NCBI RefSeq assembly: GCF_019263585.2
Contig: NZ_JADQDF010000001.1
Span: 2,418,001 to 2,482,000, forward strand
From: Pseudonocardia oceani
GTDB lineage: Bacteria; Actinomycetota; Actinomycetes; Mycobacteriales; Pseudonocardiaceae
DNA length: 64,000 bases
Direction of reading: 5' to 3'
Position 1 is the stretch's first letter. Each line of letters opens with the position of its first letter. Below the pieces are notes generated by a model. The model saw only the letters and a program-made list of their open reading frames with translations, did not search any database and was not told where the DNA came from. The translations under genes were made by a program, and so were the position numbers. Of the stretch, positions 8,373 through 17,601 are shown one piece after another.

Positions 8373-8828
8373 TCACCCCGTGATGGTGCTCCGGTGGGGC
8401 ACGGCGCTCACCAGCGTCACCCTCATCCGCGTCCCGTCCGGCGCCGCGTACTCGCGCCGCTCGCCGCCGACGGCCCCCGTGAGCGCCCGCCCCAGCGGCG
8501 AGCGCGGGGAGCAGAGCTCGAGGTCGCCGGATGCCACGGCCCCCTCCCGGCCCCCGAGCAGGAAGGTCTCGGTGTCGTCGTCGCCGTCGAAGCGGACGGT
8601 CAGGACCATGCCCGGCTCGGCCACGCCGTCGTCGGGCGGTTCGTGCACGACGGCGCTGCGGACCACGTCCTGGAGGTGGCGGATGCGCATCTCCCGCTGC
8701 TCCTGTGCGCTCACGTCGCCCGTGTCGGCGGTGCCGGCCTCGCGCTCGGCGAGCAGTGCGGCCAGCTCGTCGGCGACCCGCTCGTGGGCGTCGCGGGACA
8801 GCCACACCTGTTCGCTGTGGGGGTGCAT
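8373..8828 (-). CDS. GreA/GreB (Rnk-like) C-terminal domain protein
   Basis: 151 aa from ATG 8828, preceded by AGGAG. The N-terminal half is a charged helical stretch like the Gre coiled coil (HERVADELAALLAER, REMRIRHLQDVVRSA). The C-terminal half is the Gre FKBP-like domain with VASGDLELCSPRSPLGRAL. Proteins of this type bind RNA polymerase through its secondary channel, or act as small stress modulators. The tip acidic pair of true GreA is not obvious, so cleavage activity is uncertain. Not the housekeeping greA by context. Confidence 0.75.
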   Translation of the reverse strand: MHPHSEQVWLSRDAHERVADELAALLAEREAGTADTGDVSAQEQREMRIRHLQDVVRSAVVHEPPDDGVAEPGMVLTVRFDGDDDTETFLLGGREGAVASGDLELCSPRSPLGRALTGAVGGERREYAAPDGTRMRVTLVSAVPHRSTITG

Positions 8829-8841
8829 CTCGGCCGGTCTC

Positions 8842-9159
8842 CTACCTGGTGCCGTCGTGGGTCGGGGAGGACGGGGTCGGGAGGGCTCCTCGTCGCTCGG
8901 CCCACCGGACCGCGCGCACGACCAGCCGCGGCAGCGCGAGGAGCGCGACGAGGAACGCGAGGGCCGTGGCCCAGCCGGGCAGGACCGCCAGGGCGATGAG
9001 GCCGAGCCCCAGCGCGAGGGGCAGGACGTGCCGGGCGGAGACGGGCTGGAGCGCTGCGGTCGCGTCCCGGTCGAACACCGCCACGAACTCCGGGTCCTGG
9101 GCCCGGAGCTCCTGCTCCAGCGACTCCAGCACCTGCTGCTCAGAGGGCGAGAGGGGCAC
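8842..9159 (-). CDS. DUF3040 family small membrane protein
   Basis: 105 aa. Begins MPLSPSEQQVLESLEQEL, the actinobacterial DUF3040 signature, followed by two closely spaced hydrophobic helices (about 48-80) and a basic tail. Function unknown. Its start overlaps the end of the next gene upstream (to 9433) by 20 bp, so the two are translationally linked. Confidence 0.8.
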   Translation of the reverse strand: MPLSPSEQQVLESLEQELRAQDPEFVAVFDRDATAALQPVSARHVLPLALGLGLIALAVLPGWATALAFLVALLALPRLVVRAVRWAERRGALPTPSSPTHDGTR

Positions 9160-9433
9160 GACGTCCTCCTGTTCCGGGCTCGTCCGACCCCTGCTCGTCG
9201 GCGGGACGGAGGTCGAACCGCGCCCCGGTCAGGAGCGCGGCCACCGCCGCCGCCTGGGCCTCGCCGAGCCGCACCGTGCGGGGCGACTCGTCGGACCCGG
9301 GATCGGTGACTGCCAGGTGCCGGAAGCCGCGGTCCTCCACGACGAGGGACAGCGCGGCACCGTGCTCCGCCGGGACCGAGTAGTGCCACCCGACGCCCGG
9401 CAGGCGCTGCGCCTGCACGTCCACGTCCGCCAT
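9140..9433 (-). CDS. Small KhtT/TrkA-like N-terminal domain protein
   Basis: 97 aa from ATG 9433, with GAGGAGG upstream. Residues 3-60 (VQAQRLPGVGWHYSV, SLVVEDRGFRHLAVTDP) resemble the N-terminal domain of KhtT-type regulatory subunits of K+/H+ antiporters. The RCK_C ligand domain is absent and no antiporter gene is adjacent, so it is either a stand-alone variant or unrelated. It overlaps the DUF3040 gene. Confidence 0.5.
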   Translation of the reverse strand: MADVDVQAQRLPGVGWHYSVPAEHGAALSLVVEDRGFRHLAVTDPGSDESPRTVRLGEAQAAAVAALLTGARFDLRPADEQGSDEPGTGGRRAPLAL

Positions 9434-9668
9434 CACGAGATCCTCCTCTTCTGCTCCATGACACCGCAGCTCACGTGCTCGTCCGGAGTTCGGGGCGCGC
9501 TCGAACCGCGCGCCGCTCCGTTCGCGGTGTGACTCCAGGGTCCCCCGGCGACGCCGTCCCGGCCCACGTCCGCGGCGCGCCACAAAGGCAGGTCTCAGTT
9601 GCCGGAACCCGGCAACACGCCGGCCCGCCGGGACTAGAGTGCCCGCACCGGACGGAGGGGAGGACGAC

Positions 9669-10889
9669 GTGGCTGATCGCGGTCCGCGGCGCCCGACCGG
9701 AGGGGGCCCCGACGACTCGTGGCTGGCCGACGTGGCGCGCGACGCCTGCCGCGACGTCGGCGGCGTGCCGGTCGAGCTGCTGGGCGACTACCTCCCGCTG
9801 CTCGCCGACGCCGCGGCCTCCGGGCGCCGCCCCGACGCGCACGAGCTCGACAGCGTCGGGCTGCTCGGCCGGCGCGCCGCCGAGCTCGGGGTGTCGGCGG
9901 GCAGCGCCGTGCAGCTGTACCTGTCCGCGGCGCGGCGGCTGTGGCAGCAGCTGCCCGCGGTGGTCCGCTCGCGCGACAGCGAGGTCGTCCGGACCGCGGC
10001 CGCCGCCGTCCTGCACGTCGTCGACGAGGCCGTCGCGCGCCTGGTCGACGGCTACACCGACGCCCGCCGGCAGATGGTGCGCTGGGAGGAGACGCTGCGC
10101 CGCGAGTTCATCGACGACCTGCTGCGCGGCGACGCCGACGTCGCCGGGCTGGCCGAGCGCGCGGTGCCCTTCGGCCTCGACATGGGCCGCCACCACCAGA
10201 TCGCGCTGGCGGCGCCGTCGGGCCGCTCCGAGGAGGCGGGCGCGGCGATCAGCGCGCTCGAGCGCGCCGTCGTGCAGTGGGCCGGGGACCGCGACGTGCT
10301 CGTCGCCACCAAGGACGGCTGGATCGTCGCGATGACGCCCGCCGACACCGACGTCCCCGGGCCGCGCACCGGCCCGGCCACCCTCGGCGACCTGCTGCTC
10401 GCCGAGCTCGGCCGCCTGCCCCGCGGGGAGCCGTGGCGCGTCGCCGTCGGCCGCCCCTACCCGGGCTCGTACGGCATCGCCCGCTCCTACGAGGAGGCCC
10501 GCGAGGGCCTGACGATGGCGGTGCGCCTGCACCTGGACAGCCCGCTGATCCGGGCCGAGCAGCTGCTCGTCTACCGGGTCCTGCTGCGCGACCAGCCCGC
10601 CATCGCCGACCTGGTGCAGTCGGTGCTGGGGCAGCTGGTGCGCGCCCGCGGCGGCGCCGGACCCCTCCTCGCGACCCTCGACGCCTACTTCGCCGCGGGC
10701 GCCGTCACCACGGAGACCGCCCGCCGGCTGCACCTGTCCGTCCGCGCCGTCACCTACCGGCTCGACCGCATCACGACGCTCACCGGCTACGACCCCACCG
10801 ACCCCGCGCACCGCTTCACCGTGCACACCGCGGTGCTCGGGGCGAAGCTCCTGGGCTGGCCGCAGCGCGACCTGCCGGTGGACCGGTGA
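9669..10889 (+). CDS. PucR/CdaR family transcriptional regulator
   Basis: 406 aa from GTG 9669; tandem GGAGG runs lie 6-15 bases upstream, better than the in-frame GTG at 9639. An N-terminal helical RsbRD-like region is followed by a GGDEF-like linker (about 160-300). The C-terminal PucR HTH spans about 345-400 (TETARRLHLSVRAVTYRLDR). Such regulators usually control nitrogen-compound or purine catabolism. It stands just upstream of the nicotinate cluster in the same direction, so a role there is possible. The MarR gene next to the operon is the stronger candidate. Confidence 0.8.
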   Translation: MADRGPRRPTGGGPDDSWLADVARDACRDVGGVPVELLGDYLPLLADAAASGRRPDAHELDSVGLLGRRAAELGVSAGSAVQLYLSAARRLWQQLPAVVRSRDSEVVRTAAAAVLHVVDEAVARLVDGYTDARRQMVRWEETLRREFIDDLLRGDADVAGLAERAVPFGLDMGRHHQIALAAPSGRSEEAGAAISALERAVVQWAGDRDVLVATKDGWIVAMTPADTDVPGPRTGPATLGDLLLAELGRLPRGEPWRVAVGRPYPGSYGIARSYEEAREGLTMAVRLHLDSPLIRAEQLLVYRVLLRDQPAIADLVQSVLGQLVRARGGAGPLLATLDAYFAAGAVTTETARRLHLSVRAVTYRLDRITTLTGYDPTDPAHRFTVHTAVLGAKLLGWPQRDLPVDR

Positions 10890-10982
10890 GCCGACGACCG
10901 CCCCGGGCACGTGTCTAAGCTGAGAGTTCGTCCTGGCGCCGCCGCGAGCCGAGCAGGCGGGCCGTGAAGGAGGGGCAGTCAG

Positions 10983-11492
10983 TTGTCCGAGGCCGCACCG
11001 GTCGGCGAAGCGGGACCGAGGCGGGGTCGACGGGTGGCGCTCAGCCCGCCGGTCGACCTGACGTCCGCACCCGGCTACGGCGCCCGCCGCATGTACCAGG
11101 CGTACCTCGCGGCGTGGACCCGCCACGTCGATCCCGTCCTGACCGGGCCCCAGTTCGCGGTGCTGTCCGCGATCCGGGCCTACCCCGACACCGACCAGAG
11201 CTCGCTCGCCGGCGCCGTCGCCCTCGACACCTCGACCATGGCCGACGTCTGCCGGCGCATGGAGCGGCGCGGCCTGATCCGGCGGTCGGAGTCGTCGCAG
11301 GACGCGCGGCGCAAGCTGCTCTCCCTGACCGACGCCGGCGCCGAGGCCCTCGCCACGACGTTCGACCGGACGCGGGCGCTCGACGAGGCGCTGCTCGCGC
11401 ACCTGCCCGAGGAGGACCGGGCGCGCATCGCCGAGCTGCTCAACGACCTCGGCCGCGCCTGGGAAGCCGTCGCCGACGGCGAGCCGGCGTAG
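10983..11492 (+). CDS. MarR family regulator, candidate nicotinate-cluster repressor
   Basis: 169 aa. The best start is TTG 10983, with AAGGAGGGG upstream; no ATG fits. A winged helix-turn-helix spans about 65-125: LTGPQFAVLSAIRAYP, DQSSLAGAVALDTSTMADVCRRMERRGLIRR, then the wing SSQDARRKLLSLT. It lies 91 bp before the NicC-like gene and is codirectional. In Pseudomonas putida the nic genes are repressed by NicR, also a MarR protein (established); homologous use here is inference. The 29-bp element repeated before both nic operons is its likely target. Confidence 0.85.
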   Translation: MSEAAPVGEAGPRRGRRVALSPPVDLTSAPGYGARRMYQAYLAAWTRHVDPVLTGPQFAVLSAIRAYPDTDQSSLAGAVALDTSTMADVCRRMERRGLIRRSESSQDARRKLLSLTDAGAEALATTFDRTRALDEALLAHLPEEDRARIAELLNDLGRAWEAVADGEPA

Positions 11493-11524
11493 CCCGGCCT
11501 TCCGAGATCGTCCCCCGAAAACTC

Positions 11525-11553
11525 TTGCGTATCCGGATAGTACGTGTTCGGAT
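11525..11553 (+). promoter_or_regulatory. Nic operon promoter/operator element, copy 1
   Basis: A 29-bp sequence 31 bp before the NicC-like start. It begins TTGCGTA, has GGATA in the middle, TACGTG next and ends TCGGAT. 25 of 29 positions match the element before nicX (22168-22196, opposite strand). TTGCGT and TCGGAT are 17 bp apart and could be -35/-10 boxes, with CGTA...TACG an internal inverted repeat suited to a MarR dimer. Overlap of promoter and operator would give simple repression. Confidence 0.6.
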
Positions 11554-11583
11554 TAGTTGACGAGGACGGAAGAGGAGGTCGAC

Positions 11584-12852
11584 GTGGCACCGAGCCAGTC
11601 GTTCGAGGTGACCGTGGCGGGCGGTGGGCTGGGCGGTCTCACCACCGCGCTGGCGCTGCGCCAGAAGGGCCTCCGGGTCACCGTGCTGGAGGCCGCGCCG
11701 CAGCTGGGCGAGGTGGGCGCCGGCATCCAGACCGCCCCCAACGCCAGCCGGATCCTGGTGGGCCTCGGCCTGCGGGGAGCGCTGCAGCGGATCCACACCG
11801 AGCCCCAGGACCAGGTCCGGCGGCGGTGGGCCGACGGCAGCGTCATCGCCTCGCTGCCGCTGGCCCGGCGGGTCGTCGACCAGTACGGCGCGCCCTACTG
11901 GCACTACCACCGCGCCGACCTGCACGCGGTGCTCCTGGAGGCGTGCCTGGACCCGGCGGGCCCCGGCCCGGTCGTGGCCGTGCACACCGACGCGCAGGTG
12001 GTGGAGCTGGACCGCAGCGACGCCGAGCGTCCGGTAGCGGTCACCGCGCGCGGTGACCGGTACGCCGCCGACGTCCTGGTCGGCGCCGACGGCATCCGCT
12101 CCGCGGTGCGCGACCTGGCCGGTTTCGACGACACCCTCGTGTTCTCCGGCGAGATGGCCTACCGGGCGCTGATCCCGGGCGACTCGATCGTCGCCGACCC
12201 CGCCACCCGCTTCCTGGCCGACCGGTTCCAGTCGACGATCTGGTACGGGCCGGACAAGCACCTGGTCCACTACATGATCCGCGGCGGGGAGCACCTCAAC
12301 GTCGTGGCGATCGTGCCGTGCACCGAGGAGGTCCGGCGCGACTGGAGCGCACCGGCGTCGGCGGAGGACATGGTCGCCGACTTCGGCGACTGGGACGACC
12401 GCGTCGGGGCCATGCTGTCCAAGGCCAAGGACGACGTGTCGGTGTGGGCGCTGTTCCGCCGCCGGCGCGACCCGGTCTGGGTCGACGGCCGGGTCGCGCT
12501 GCTGGGCGACGCCTGCCACGCGATGCTCCCCTACCAGGCGCAGGGCGCGTCCCAGGCGATGGAGGACGCCGCGGTGCTGGCCGAGGAGCTCGGCTCGGTG
12601 ACCCGCAGCGGCGTCGACGGCGCGCTGGCGCGCTACGTCCACCGGCGGGCCAAGCACGCGGGCATGGTGCAGGACGCGTCGCTGCGCAACATGGACTTCT
12701 ACCACCTGCCCGACGGCCCGGCGCAGCGCGAGCGCGACGAGAAGCTGCGCCGGTTCGACGGCGAGTCCGACGTCTCCTACGACTGGCTGTGGAACGGCAG
12801 CCCGCTGCACGACCCCGACAACGAGGCACTCTCCTACCAGTTCGCACGGTGA
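11584..12852 (+). CDS. nicC: FAD-dependent monooxygenase, likely 6-hydroxynicotinate 3-monooxygenase
   Basis: 422 aa from GTG 11584 (GAGGAGG upstream). Single-component aromatic hydroxylase of the salicylate hydroxylase/PHBH class: FAD motif GGGLGG (about residue 12), the middle DG motif VLVGADGIRSAVRD, and GDACHAMLPYQAQGASQAMEDA, the second FAD motif. These enzymes use NADH and O2. In this cluster the expected step is decarboxylating hydroxylation of 6-hydroxynicotinate to 2,5-dihydroxypyridine (NicC). The specific substrate is inferred from neighbours covering every other step. It heads a long operon with the transporter 11 bp downstream. Confidence 0.8.
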   Translation: MAPSQSFEVTVAGGGLGGLTTALALRQKGLRVTVLEAAPQLGEVGAGIQTAPNASRILVGLGLRGALQRIHTEPQDQVRRRWADGSVIASLPLARRVVDQYGAPYWHYHRADLHAVLLEACLDPAGPGPVVAVHTDAQVVELDRSDAERPVAVTARGDRYAADVLVGADGIRSAVRDLAGFDDTLVFSGEMAYRALIPGDSIVADPATRFLADRFQSTIWYGPDKHLVHYMIRGGEHLNVVAIVPCTEEVRRDWSAPASAEDMVADFGDWDDRVGAMLSKAKDDVSVWALFRRRRDPVWVDGRVALLGDACHAMLPYQAQGASQAMEDAAVLAEELGSVTRSGVDGALARYVHRRAKHAGMVQDASLRNMDFYHLPDGPAQRERDEKLRRFDGESDVSYDWLWNGSPLHDPDNEALSYQFAR

Positions 12853-12863
12853 CGGGAGCAGGT

Positions 12864-14246
12864 ATGCGTACCGGAGATCAGATCGTCCAGGACCTCCCCT
12901 GGCGCTGGAGCGTGCAGGGCAAGGTCTTCATCATCGGCGGCCTGGGCTACATGTTCGACGCCTGGGACGTCGCGCTCAACGGCTTCCTGACCCCGCTGCT
13001 CGGCGCGGAGTTCGACCTGAGCACCACCGAGCGGGGGCTCGTCGCGACGGCCAACCTCGTCGGCATGGCCGTCGGCGCGGTCGCCTGGGGCACGATCGCG
13101 GACCGGATCGGCCGCAAGCGGGCGTTCAGCATCACGCTGCTGATCTTCGCGCTGTTCTCGGCGCTGGGCGCGCTGTCGCCCAACATCGAGGTGTTCTACC
13201 TGCTGCGCTTCCTCGCGGGCATCGGCCTGGGCGGCTGCATCCCCGTCGACTACGCGATCGTCAGCGAGTTCTCGCCGCGCAAGCACCGGGGCCGGGTCCT
13301 GTCGGCCATGGACGGGTGGTGGCCGATCGGGGCCACGCTGGCCGGGGTGAGCGCGACGTTGCTGGTGCCGGTCGACGGCAACTGGCGCTGGATGCTGCTC
13401 CTCATGATCCTCCCGGCGCTGCTGCTGTTCTGGGCCCGCCGCGGCATCCCGGAGTCGCCCCTGTTCCTGGTCCGCAAGGGCCGCGAGGACGAGGCCCGCG
13501 CCGTGATCGACGACCTCGTCCGGCGCACGGGCGCGGCGCCGGAGCCGTACTCCGTGCCGGCCCCGGTCGTCGAGGACACCCGCGGCGGCGCCGCCCGCGC
13601 CGCGGTCGACCAGCTGCGCCGCGTGTGGGCGTTCAGCCCCCGCATCACGTCGGTGGCCTGGGCGCTGTTCATCTCCGTCATGCTCGTCTACTACGCCGCG
13701 CTGAGCTGGATGCCCTCGATCCTGCGGGCGGAGGGCTTCGGCGAGGTCGCCGCGTTCGCGTCGACGACGCTCATGAACGGGCTGGGCATCGTGGGCGTCC
13801 TCATCGCCGTCCTGGTGGTGGAGCGGGTCGGGCGCAAGCGCGTCATCGCCGTGGCGGGTCCGCTGGCCGCGGTCACCCTGGTCGCGTTCGCGCTGCTGCT
13901 GGGCACCCCGTGGGTCGCGCTCGTCGCGCTCGGGGCGTTCGGGATGCTCGCGCTGATCGTCATCCCGGTGATGTACGCCTACGTCTCCGAGCTGTACCCG
14001 ACCGAGCTGCGGGCCAGCGGGTTCGGCTGGGCGTCGTCGTCGAGCCGGGCGGTCACCGGCTTCGCCCCGCTGCTGTTCGGCAGCGTGCTGTGGCCGGTGC
14101 TGGGCCTGCCGCTGACCTTCGCCCTGCTGGGGGTGCTGGTCGTGGCCGCGGTGGCCTGGATGTGGGTCGCCGCCCCGGAGACCGCGGGCCGCGAGCTCGA
14201 CCACATCGTCGCCGTGGAGCCCGGCGACAAGGCCGCGGCGCGGTGA
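12864..14246 (+). CDS. nicT: MFS transporter, NiaP-like, probable nicotinate uptake
   Basis: 460 aa from ATG 12864 (GGGAGCA upstream). About twelve membrane helices; A-motif GTIADRIGRKRA between TM2 and TM3, and a second in VVERVGRKRV; central loop around 215-245. DAWDVALNGFLTP in TM1 with the conserved acidic residue and the STTERGL loop resemble the NiaP/aromatic-acid:H+ symporter branch of sugar-porter-like MFS proteins. Placed between the NicC-like gene and the nicotinate hydroxylase, uptake of nicotinate (or 6-hydroxynicotinate) is the obvious role. Overlaps the next gene by GTGA. Confidence 0.75.
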   Translation: MRTGDQIVQDLPWRWSVQGKVFIIGGLGYMFDAWDVALNGFLTPLLGAEFDLSTTERGLVATANLVGMAVGAVAWGTIADRIGRKRAFSITLLIFALFSALGALSPNIEVFYLLRFLAGIGLGGCIPVDYAIVSEFSPRKHRGRVLSAMDGWWPIGATLAGVSATLLVPVDGNWRWMLLLMILPALLLFWARRGIPESPLFLVRKGREDEARAVIDDLVRRTGAAPEPYSVPAPVVEDTRGGAARAAVDQLRRVWAFSPRITSVAWALFISVMLVYYAALSWMPSILRAEGFGEVAAFASTTLMNGLGIVGVLIAVLVVERVGRKRVIAVAGPLAAVTLVAFALLLGTPWVALVALGAFGMLALIVIPVMYAYVSELYPTELRASGFGWASSSSRAVTGFAPLLFGSVLWPVLGLPLTFALLGVLVVAAVAWMWVAAPETAGRELDHIVAVEPGDKAAAR

Positions 14247-15127
14247 AACCGGCCGCCTTCAGCTACCACCGCGCCCGTGACGTCACGGGCGCGGTGGCGC
14301 TGCTGTCCGAGCTGGCCGCAGCGGGCGAGGACCCGAAGCTGCTCGCCGGCGGCCAGAGCCTGGTGCCGATGATGAGCTTCCGGCTCGCCCGGCCGTCGGC
14401 CCTGGTCGACCTGGGCGGGCTCCGCCGCCGCGGCGAGCTGACGGGGATCACCCCGCAGGCGGACGGGTCGCTGCGCATCGGGGCCCTGACCACCCACCAC
14501 GAGGTCGAGACCTCCGCCGCGACCGGCCGGGACTACCGCGTGCTCCGCCGGGCCATGCGCTGGGTCGGGCACCTGCCGATCCGCACCCGCGGCACCGTCG
14601 CGGGCAGCCTGGTCCACGGCGACGCCACCGCCGAGTGGTGCCTGCTCGCGCTCCTGTGCGACGCCCGGATCGTCGTCGAGGGGCCCGGCGGCCGCCGCGA
14701 GATCCCGGCCGGGGAGATGTTCCACGGCTTCTACGCCACCGAGGTCGAACCCGACGAGCTGGTCACCGAGGTCGTGTTCACCCGCCCGGCGCCGCACGCC
14801 GCACTCACCGAGTTCGCCCAGCGCCACGGCGACTTCGCCGTCGTCGACGCGGCCGTCGCGCTGGACCGCGCCCCGGACGGCACCCTCCTCGGCGGACGGG
14901 TCGTGCTCGGCGGGGTGGCCCCCGCGCCGGTCCGCGTGCCCGTCGCCGAGGCCGAGCTGGACGGCGGGCCCGCCTCGTTCGCCGCCTGCGCCGACGCCGC
15001 CGCGGCCGGGGTCGACCCGCCCGCCGACGCGCACGGCAGCAGCGACTACCGGCGCCACCTGGTCCGCACCCTCGTCACCCGGGCCTGCGAGCAGGCCTGG
15101 GACGGAGCGAAGGAGTCCCACCCGTGA
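14243..15127 (+). CDS. Molybdenum hydroxylase FAD-binding (medium) subunit
   Basis: 294 aa from GTG 14243, overlapping the transporter stop. CoxM/CutM-type fold: LLAGGQSLVPMMSFRLARP (first FAD motif), TTHHEVETS, and RTRGTVAGSLVHGDATAEW, a variant of the TIGGxxxxAD(P) second FAD motif. The C-terminal CO_deh_flav_C domain is present. It passes electrons from the [2Fe-2S] subunit to the acceptor. With the next two genes it forms a three-subunit xanthine-oxidase-family enzyme; in this cluster that is nicotinate 6-hydroxylase. Confidence 0.85.
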   Translation: MKPAAFSYHRARDVTGAVALLSELAAAGEDPKLLAGGQSLVPMMSFRLARPSALVDLGGLRRRGELTGITPQADGSLRIGALTTHHEVETSAATGRDYRVLRRAMRWVGHLPIRTRGTVAGSLVHGDATAEWCLLALLCDARIVVEGPGGRREIPAGEMFHGFYATEVEPDELVTEVVFTRPAPHAALTEFAQRHGDFAVVDAAVALDRAPDGTLLGGRVVLGGVAPAPVRVPVAEAELDGGPASFAACADAAAAGVDPPADAHGSSDYRRHLVRTLVTRACEQAWDGAKESHP

Positions 15128-17601
15128 GCCGGGAGATCCCCACCGCCACCGGGGCGCCCGAGCCGGTCGGCGAGACCCGCATCGACGGGCACGCCGTGCC
15201 CAGCCCCGCCACCGGGCCGCGGTCGCACGCCGGCGCCGCCCGCTGGGTCGGCGTGTCCGTGCCCCGCCGGGAGGACCCCCGGCTCGTGGCCGGCCGCGGC
15301 CGCTTCCTCGACGACATCGACCCACCCGGCGTGCTGCACGCCGCGTTCGTCCGCTCCACGGTCGCCCACGGCGCGCTGACCGGGATCGACCTGGAGCCGG
15401 TCCGGGCGGTGCCCGGCGTCGTCGCCGCCTTCGACGCCGCCGACCTGGACCTGGCCGACATCGTCGCGCTGCTCGACCGGCCGCCCGAGGAGTTCGTCCC
15501 GACCGCGATGCCCGTGCTCGCCCGCGACCGCGTCCGGTTCGTCGGCGAGCCGGTGGCCGTCGTCGTGGCGCGGGACCCCTACGCCGCCGAGGACGGCGTC
15601 GAGGCCGCGGTCGTGCGGATCACCGCCGAGGAGGCGGTGGTCTCCGAGGAGACCGCGCTGGCCGCCAGCGCGCCGCTCGTGCACGCCGACGCGTCCGCGA
15701 ACACCCTCGTCGACGTGTCGATGTTCGCGACCGAGGGCATCGACGAGGTCTTCGCGGGCGCCGCGTGCGTCGTCGAGGTCGACACCCGCACCGGCCGCCA
15801 GAACGCGCTGCCGCTGGAGACCCGCGGGGCGCTCGCCTCCTGGGACGACCGCGACGACCAGCTGCTGCTGCAGACCTGCACGCAGATCCCGCACCAGGTG
15901 CGGACGCTGGCCGCCCGCTGCCTGCGGGTCGACGAGCGCACGATCCGCGTGACCGTCCCCGACATGGGCGGCGGCTTCGGCCAGAAGTGCGTGGTCGGGC
16001 GGGAGGAGATCGTCGTCGCCGCCGTGGCGCGCCGGCTCGACCGTCCCGTCAAGTGGATCGAGGACCGCCGGGAGTCGCTGACCGCGTCGTTCCTGGCGCG
16101 CGAGCAGCACTACCGCACCCGCGCCGCGTTCGACGCCGACGGGACCGTCCTGGCCCTCGACGTCGACGTCGTCTGCGACATGGGCGCCTACTCCTGCTAC
16201 CCGTTCACGGCCGGCATCGAGCCGCTGATGGCCTCGGCGGAGATGCCGTCGGTCTACCGCGTGCCCGCCTACCGGGTGCGCGCCCGCGCGATCACCACGA
16301 ACAAGGCCCCCACGGCGCCCTACCGCGGGGTCAGCCGCCCGCAGTACGTCATGGCGATGGAGCGGGTGATGGAGCGCGCGGCGCGCGAGCTGGGCATGGA
16401 CCCGCTCGACGTCCGCCGCCGCAACCTCATCACCGACTTCCCCTACACCGGCGTCAACGACGTCACCTACGACCTCGGCACCTACCGGGAGTCGCTCGAC
16501 CTCGCCGAGAGCACGTTGCGCGAGGAGGGCTGGTTCCGCTTCCGCGACGAGGCCGCGGCGCAGGGCCGGGCGGTGGGCATCGGGTTCTGCTGCTTCAGCG
16601 AGCGGACCGGGTACGGCTCCGACGCCTTCGCCAAGCGGCGGATGACCGTCGTCCCCGGCTTCGACATCTCCGAGATCCGGATGGACACCTCCGGGTCGGT
16701 GGTGGTCACCAGCGGCACGCTCAACCACGGCCAGTCCCACGAGACGACGATGGCCCAGATCGTCGCGGACCGGCTCGGGATCGACATCGCGCAGGTCAAG
16801 CTGCGCCAGGGCGACACCGAGCGGATCTCCTACGGCTGGGGCACGTTCGCCTCCCGCTCGATCACCGTCGGCGGGTCCGCGGTCGCCGCGGCGTCGACCC
16901 GCCTCGGCGTCCTGCTCTGCCGGATCGCCGCGCACCTGATGGACGTCACCGAGGACGACGTCGAGCTCGACGGCGAGGGCCGGGTGGTGCTGCGCACCGA
17001 CCCGGCGCGGCGGATCCCGTTCACCGAGATCGCCGACGTCGCGTACCTGCGGTCGAACCTGCTGCCCAAGGACGTCGAGCCGGGCCTCAGCGCCACCGCG
17101 AGCTTCGACGCCCCGGGCGACGGCACGTTCTCCAACGCGACGCACGCCGTCGTCGTCGAGTGCCACGCCGGGACCGGCCGGGTCGAGATCCTGCGCTACG
17201 CCTGCGTCGAGGACTGCGGCGTGGTGATCCACCCCCAGGTCGTCGACGGGCAGTGCCGGGGCGGGATCGCCCAGGGCATCGCGGGCGCACTGTTCGAGGA
17301 GGTCACCTACGACGCGAACGGCGAGCCCTCGGCCGCCAGCTTCATCGACTACAAGGTGCCCACCGCCACCGAGATCCCCGACATCACCGTCGCCCACCTC
17401 GAGACGCCGTGCGCGTTCACCGAGAACGGGGCCAAGGGCGCCGGCGAGGGCGGCACCATCGGCGCTCCGGCCGCGGTGCTCAACGCCGTCAACGACGCGC
17501 TGCGCCACACCGGGGTCGAGCTCGACGCGACCCCCGTCCACCCCCGGACCGTCGTCGAGGCCCTGCTGCGGAAGGAGCCGGCGTGCACGACCGCCACCTG
17601 A
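15124..17601 (+). CDS. Molybdenum hydroxylase large catalytic subunit (nicotinate hydroxylase)
   Basis: 825 aa from GTG 15124, overlapping the previous stop. A 35-residue leader precedes the aldehyde-oxidase a/b hammerhead domain (RREDPRLVAGRGRFLDDI). Molybdopterin-binding marks: DMGGGFGQK (about 280), APYRGVSRP, HGQSHETTMAQI, and the C-terminal GAGEGGTIGAP with the catalytic Glu of this family. It hydroxylates an aromatic N-heterocycle next to the ring nitrogen with water as oxygen source. Nicotinate to 6-hydroxynicotinate is inferred from operon content. Pseudomonas uses a different two-protein NicAB; this CoxMSL-type architecture is the other known solution. Confidence 0.88.
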   Translation: MSREIPTATGAPEPVGETRIDGHAVPSPATGPRSHAGAARWVGVSVPRREDPRLVAGRGRFLDDIDPPGVLHAAFVRSTVAHGALTGIDLEPVRAVPGVVAAFDAADLDLADIVALLDRPPEEFVPTAMPVLARDRVRFVGEPVAVVVARDPYAAEDGVEAAVVRITAEEAVVSEETALAASAPLVHADASANTLVDVSMFATEGIDEVFAGAACVVEVDTRTGRQNALPLETRGALASWDDRDDQLLLQTCTQIPHQVRTLAARCLRVDERTIRVTVPDMGGGFGQKCVVGREEIVVAAVARRLDRPVKWIEDRRESLTASFLAREQHYRTRAAFDADGTVLALDVDVVCDMGAYSCYPFTAGIEPLMASAEMPSVYRVPAYRVRARAITTNKAPTAPYRGVSRPQYVMAMERVMERAARELGMDPLDVRRRNLITDFPYTGVNDVTYDLGTYRESLDLAESTLREEGWFRFRDEAAAQGRAVGIGFCCFSERTGYGSDAFAKRRMTVVPGFDISEIRMDTSGSVVVTSGTLNHGQSHETTMAQIVADRLGIDIAQVKLRQGDTERISYGWGTFASRSITVGGSAVAAASTRLGVLLCRIAAHLMDVTEDDVELDGEGRVVLRTDPARRIPFTEIADVAYLRSNLLPKDVEPGLSATASFDAPGDGTFSNATHAVVVECHAGTGRVEILRYACVEDCGVVIHPQVVDGQCRGGIAQGIAGALFEEVTYDANGEPSAASFIDYKVPTATEIPDITVAHLETPCAFTENGAKGAGEGGTIGAPAAVLNAVNDALRHTGVELDATPVHPRTVVEALLRKEPACTTAT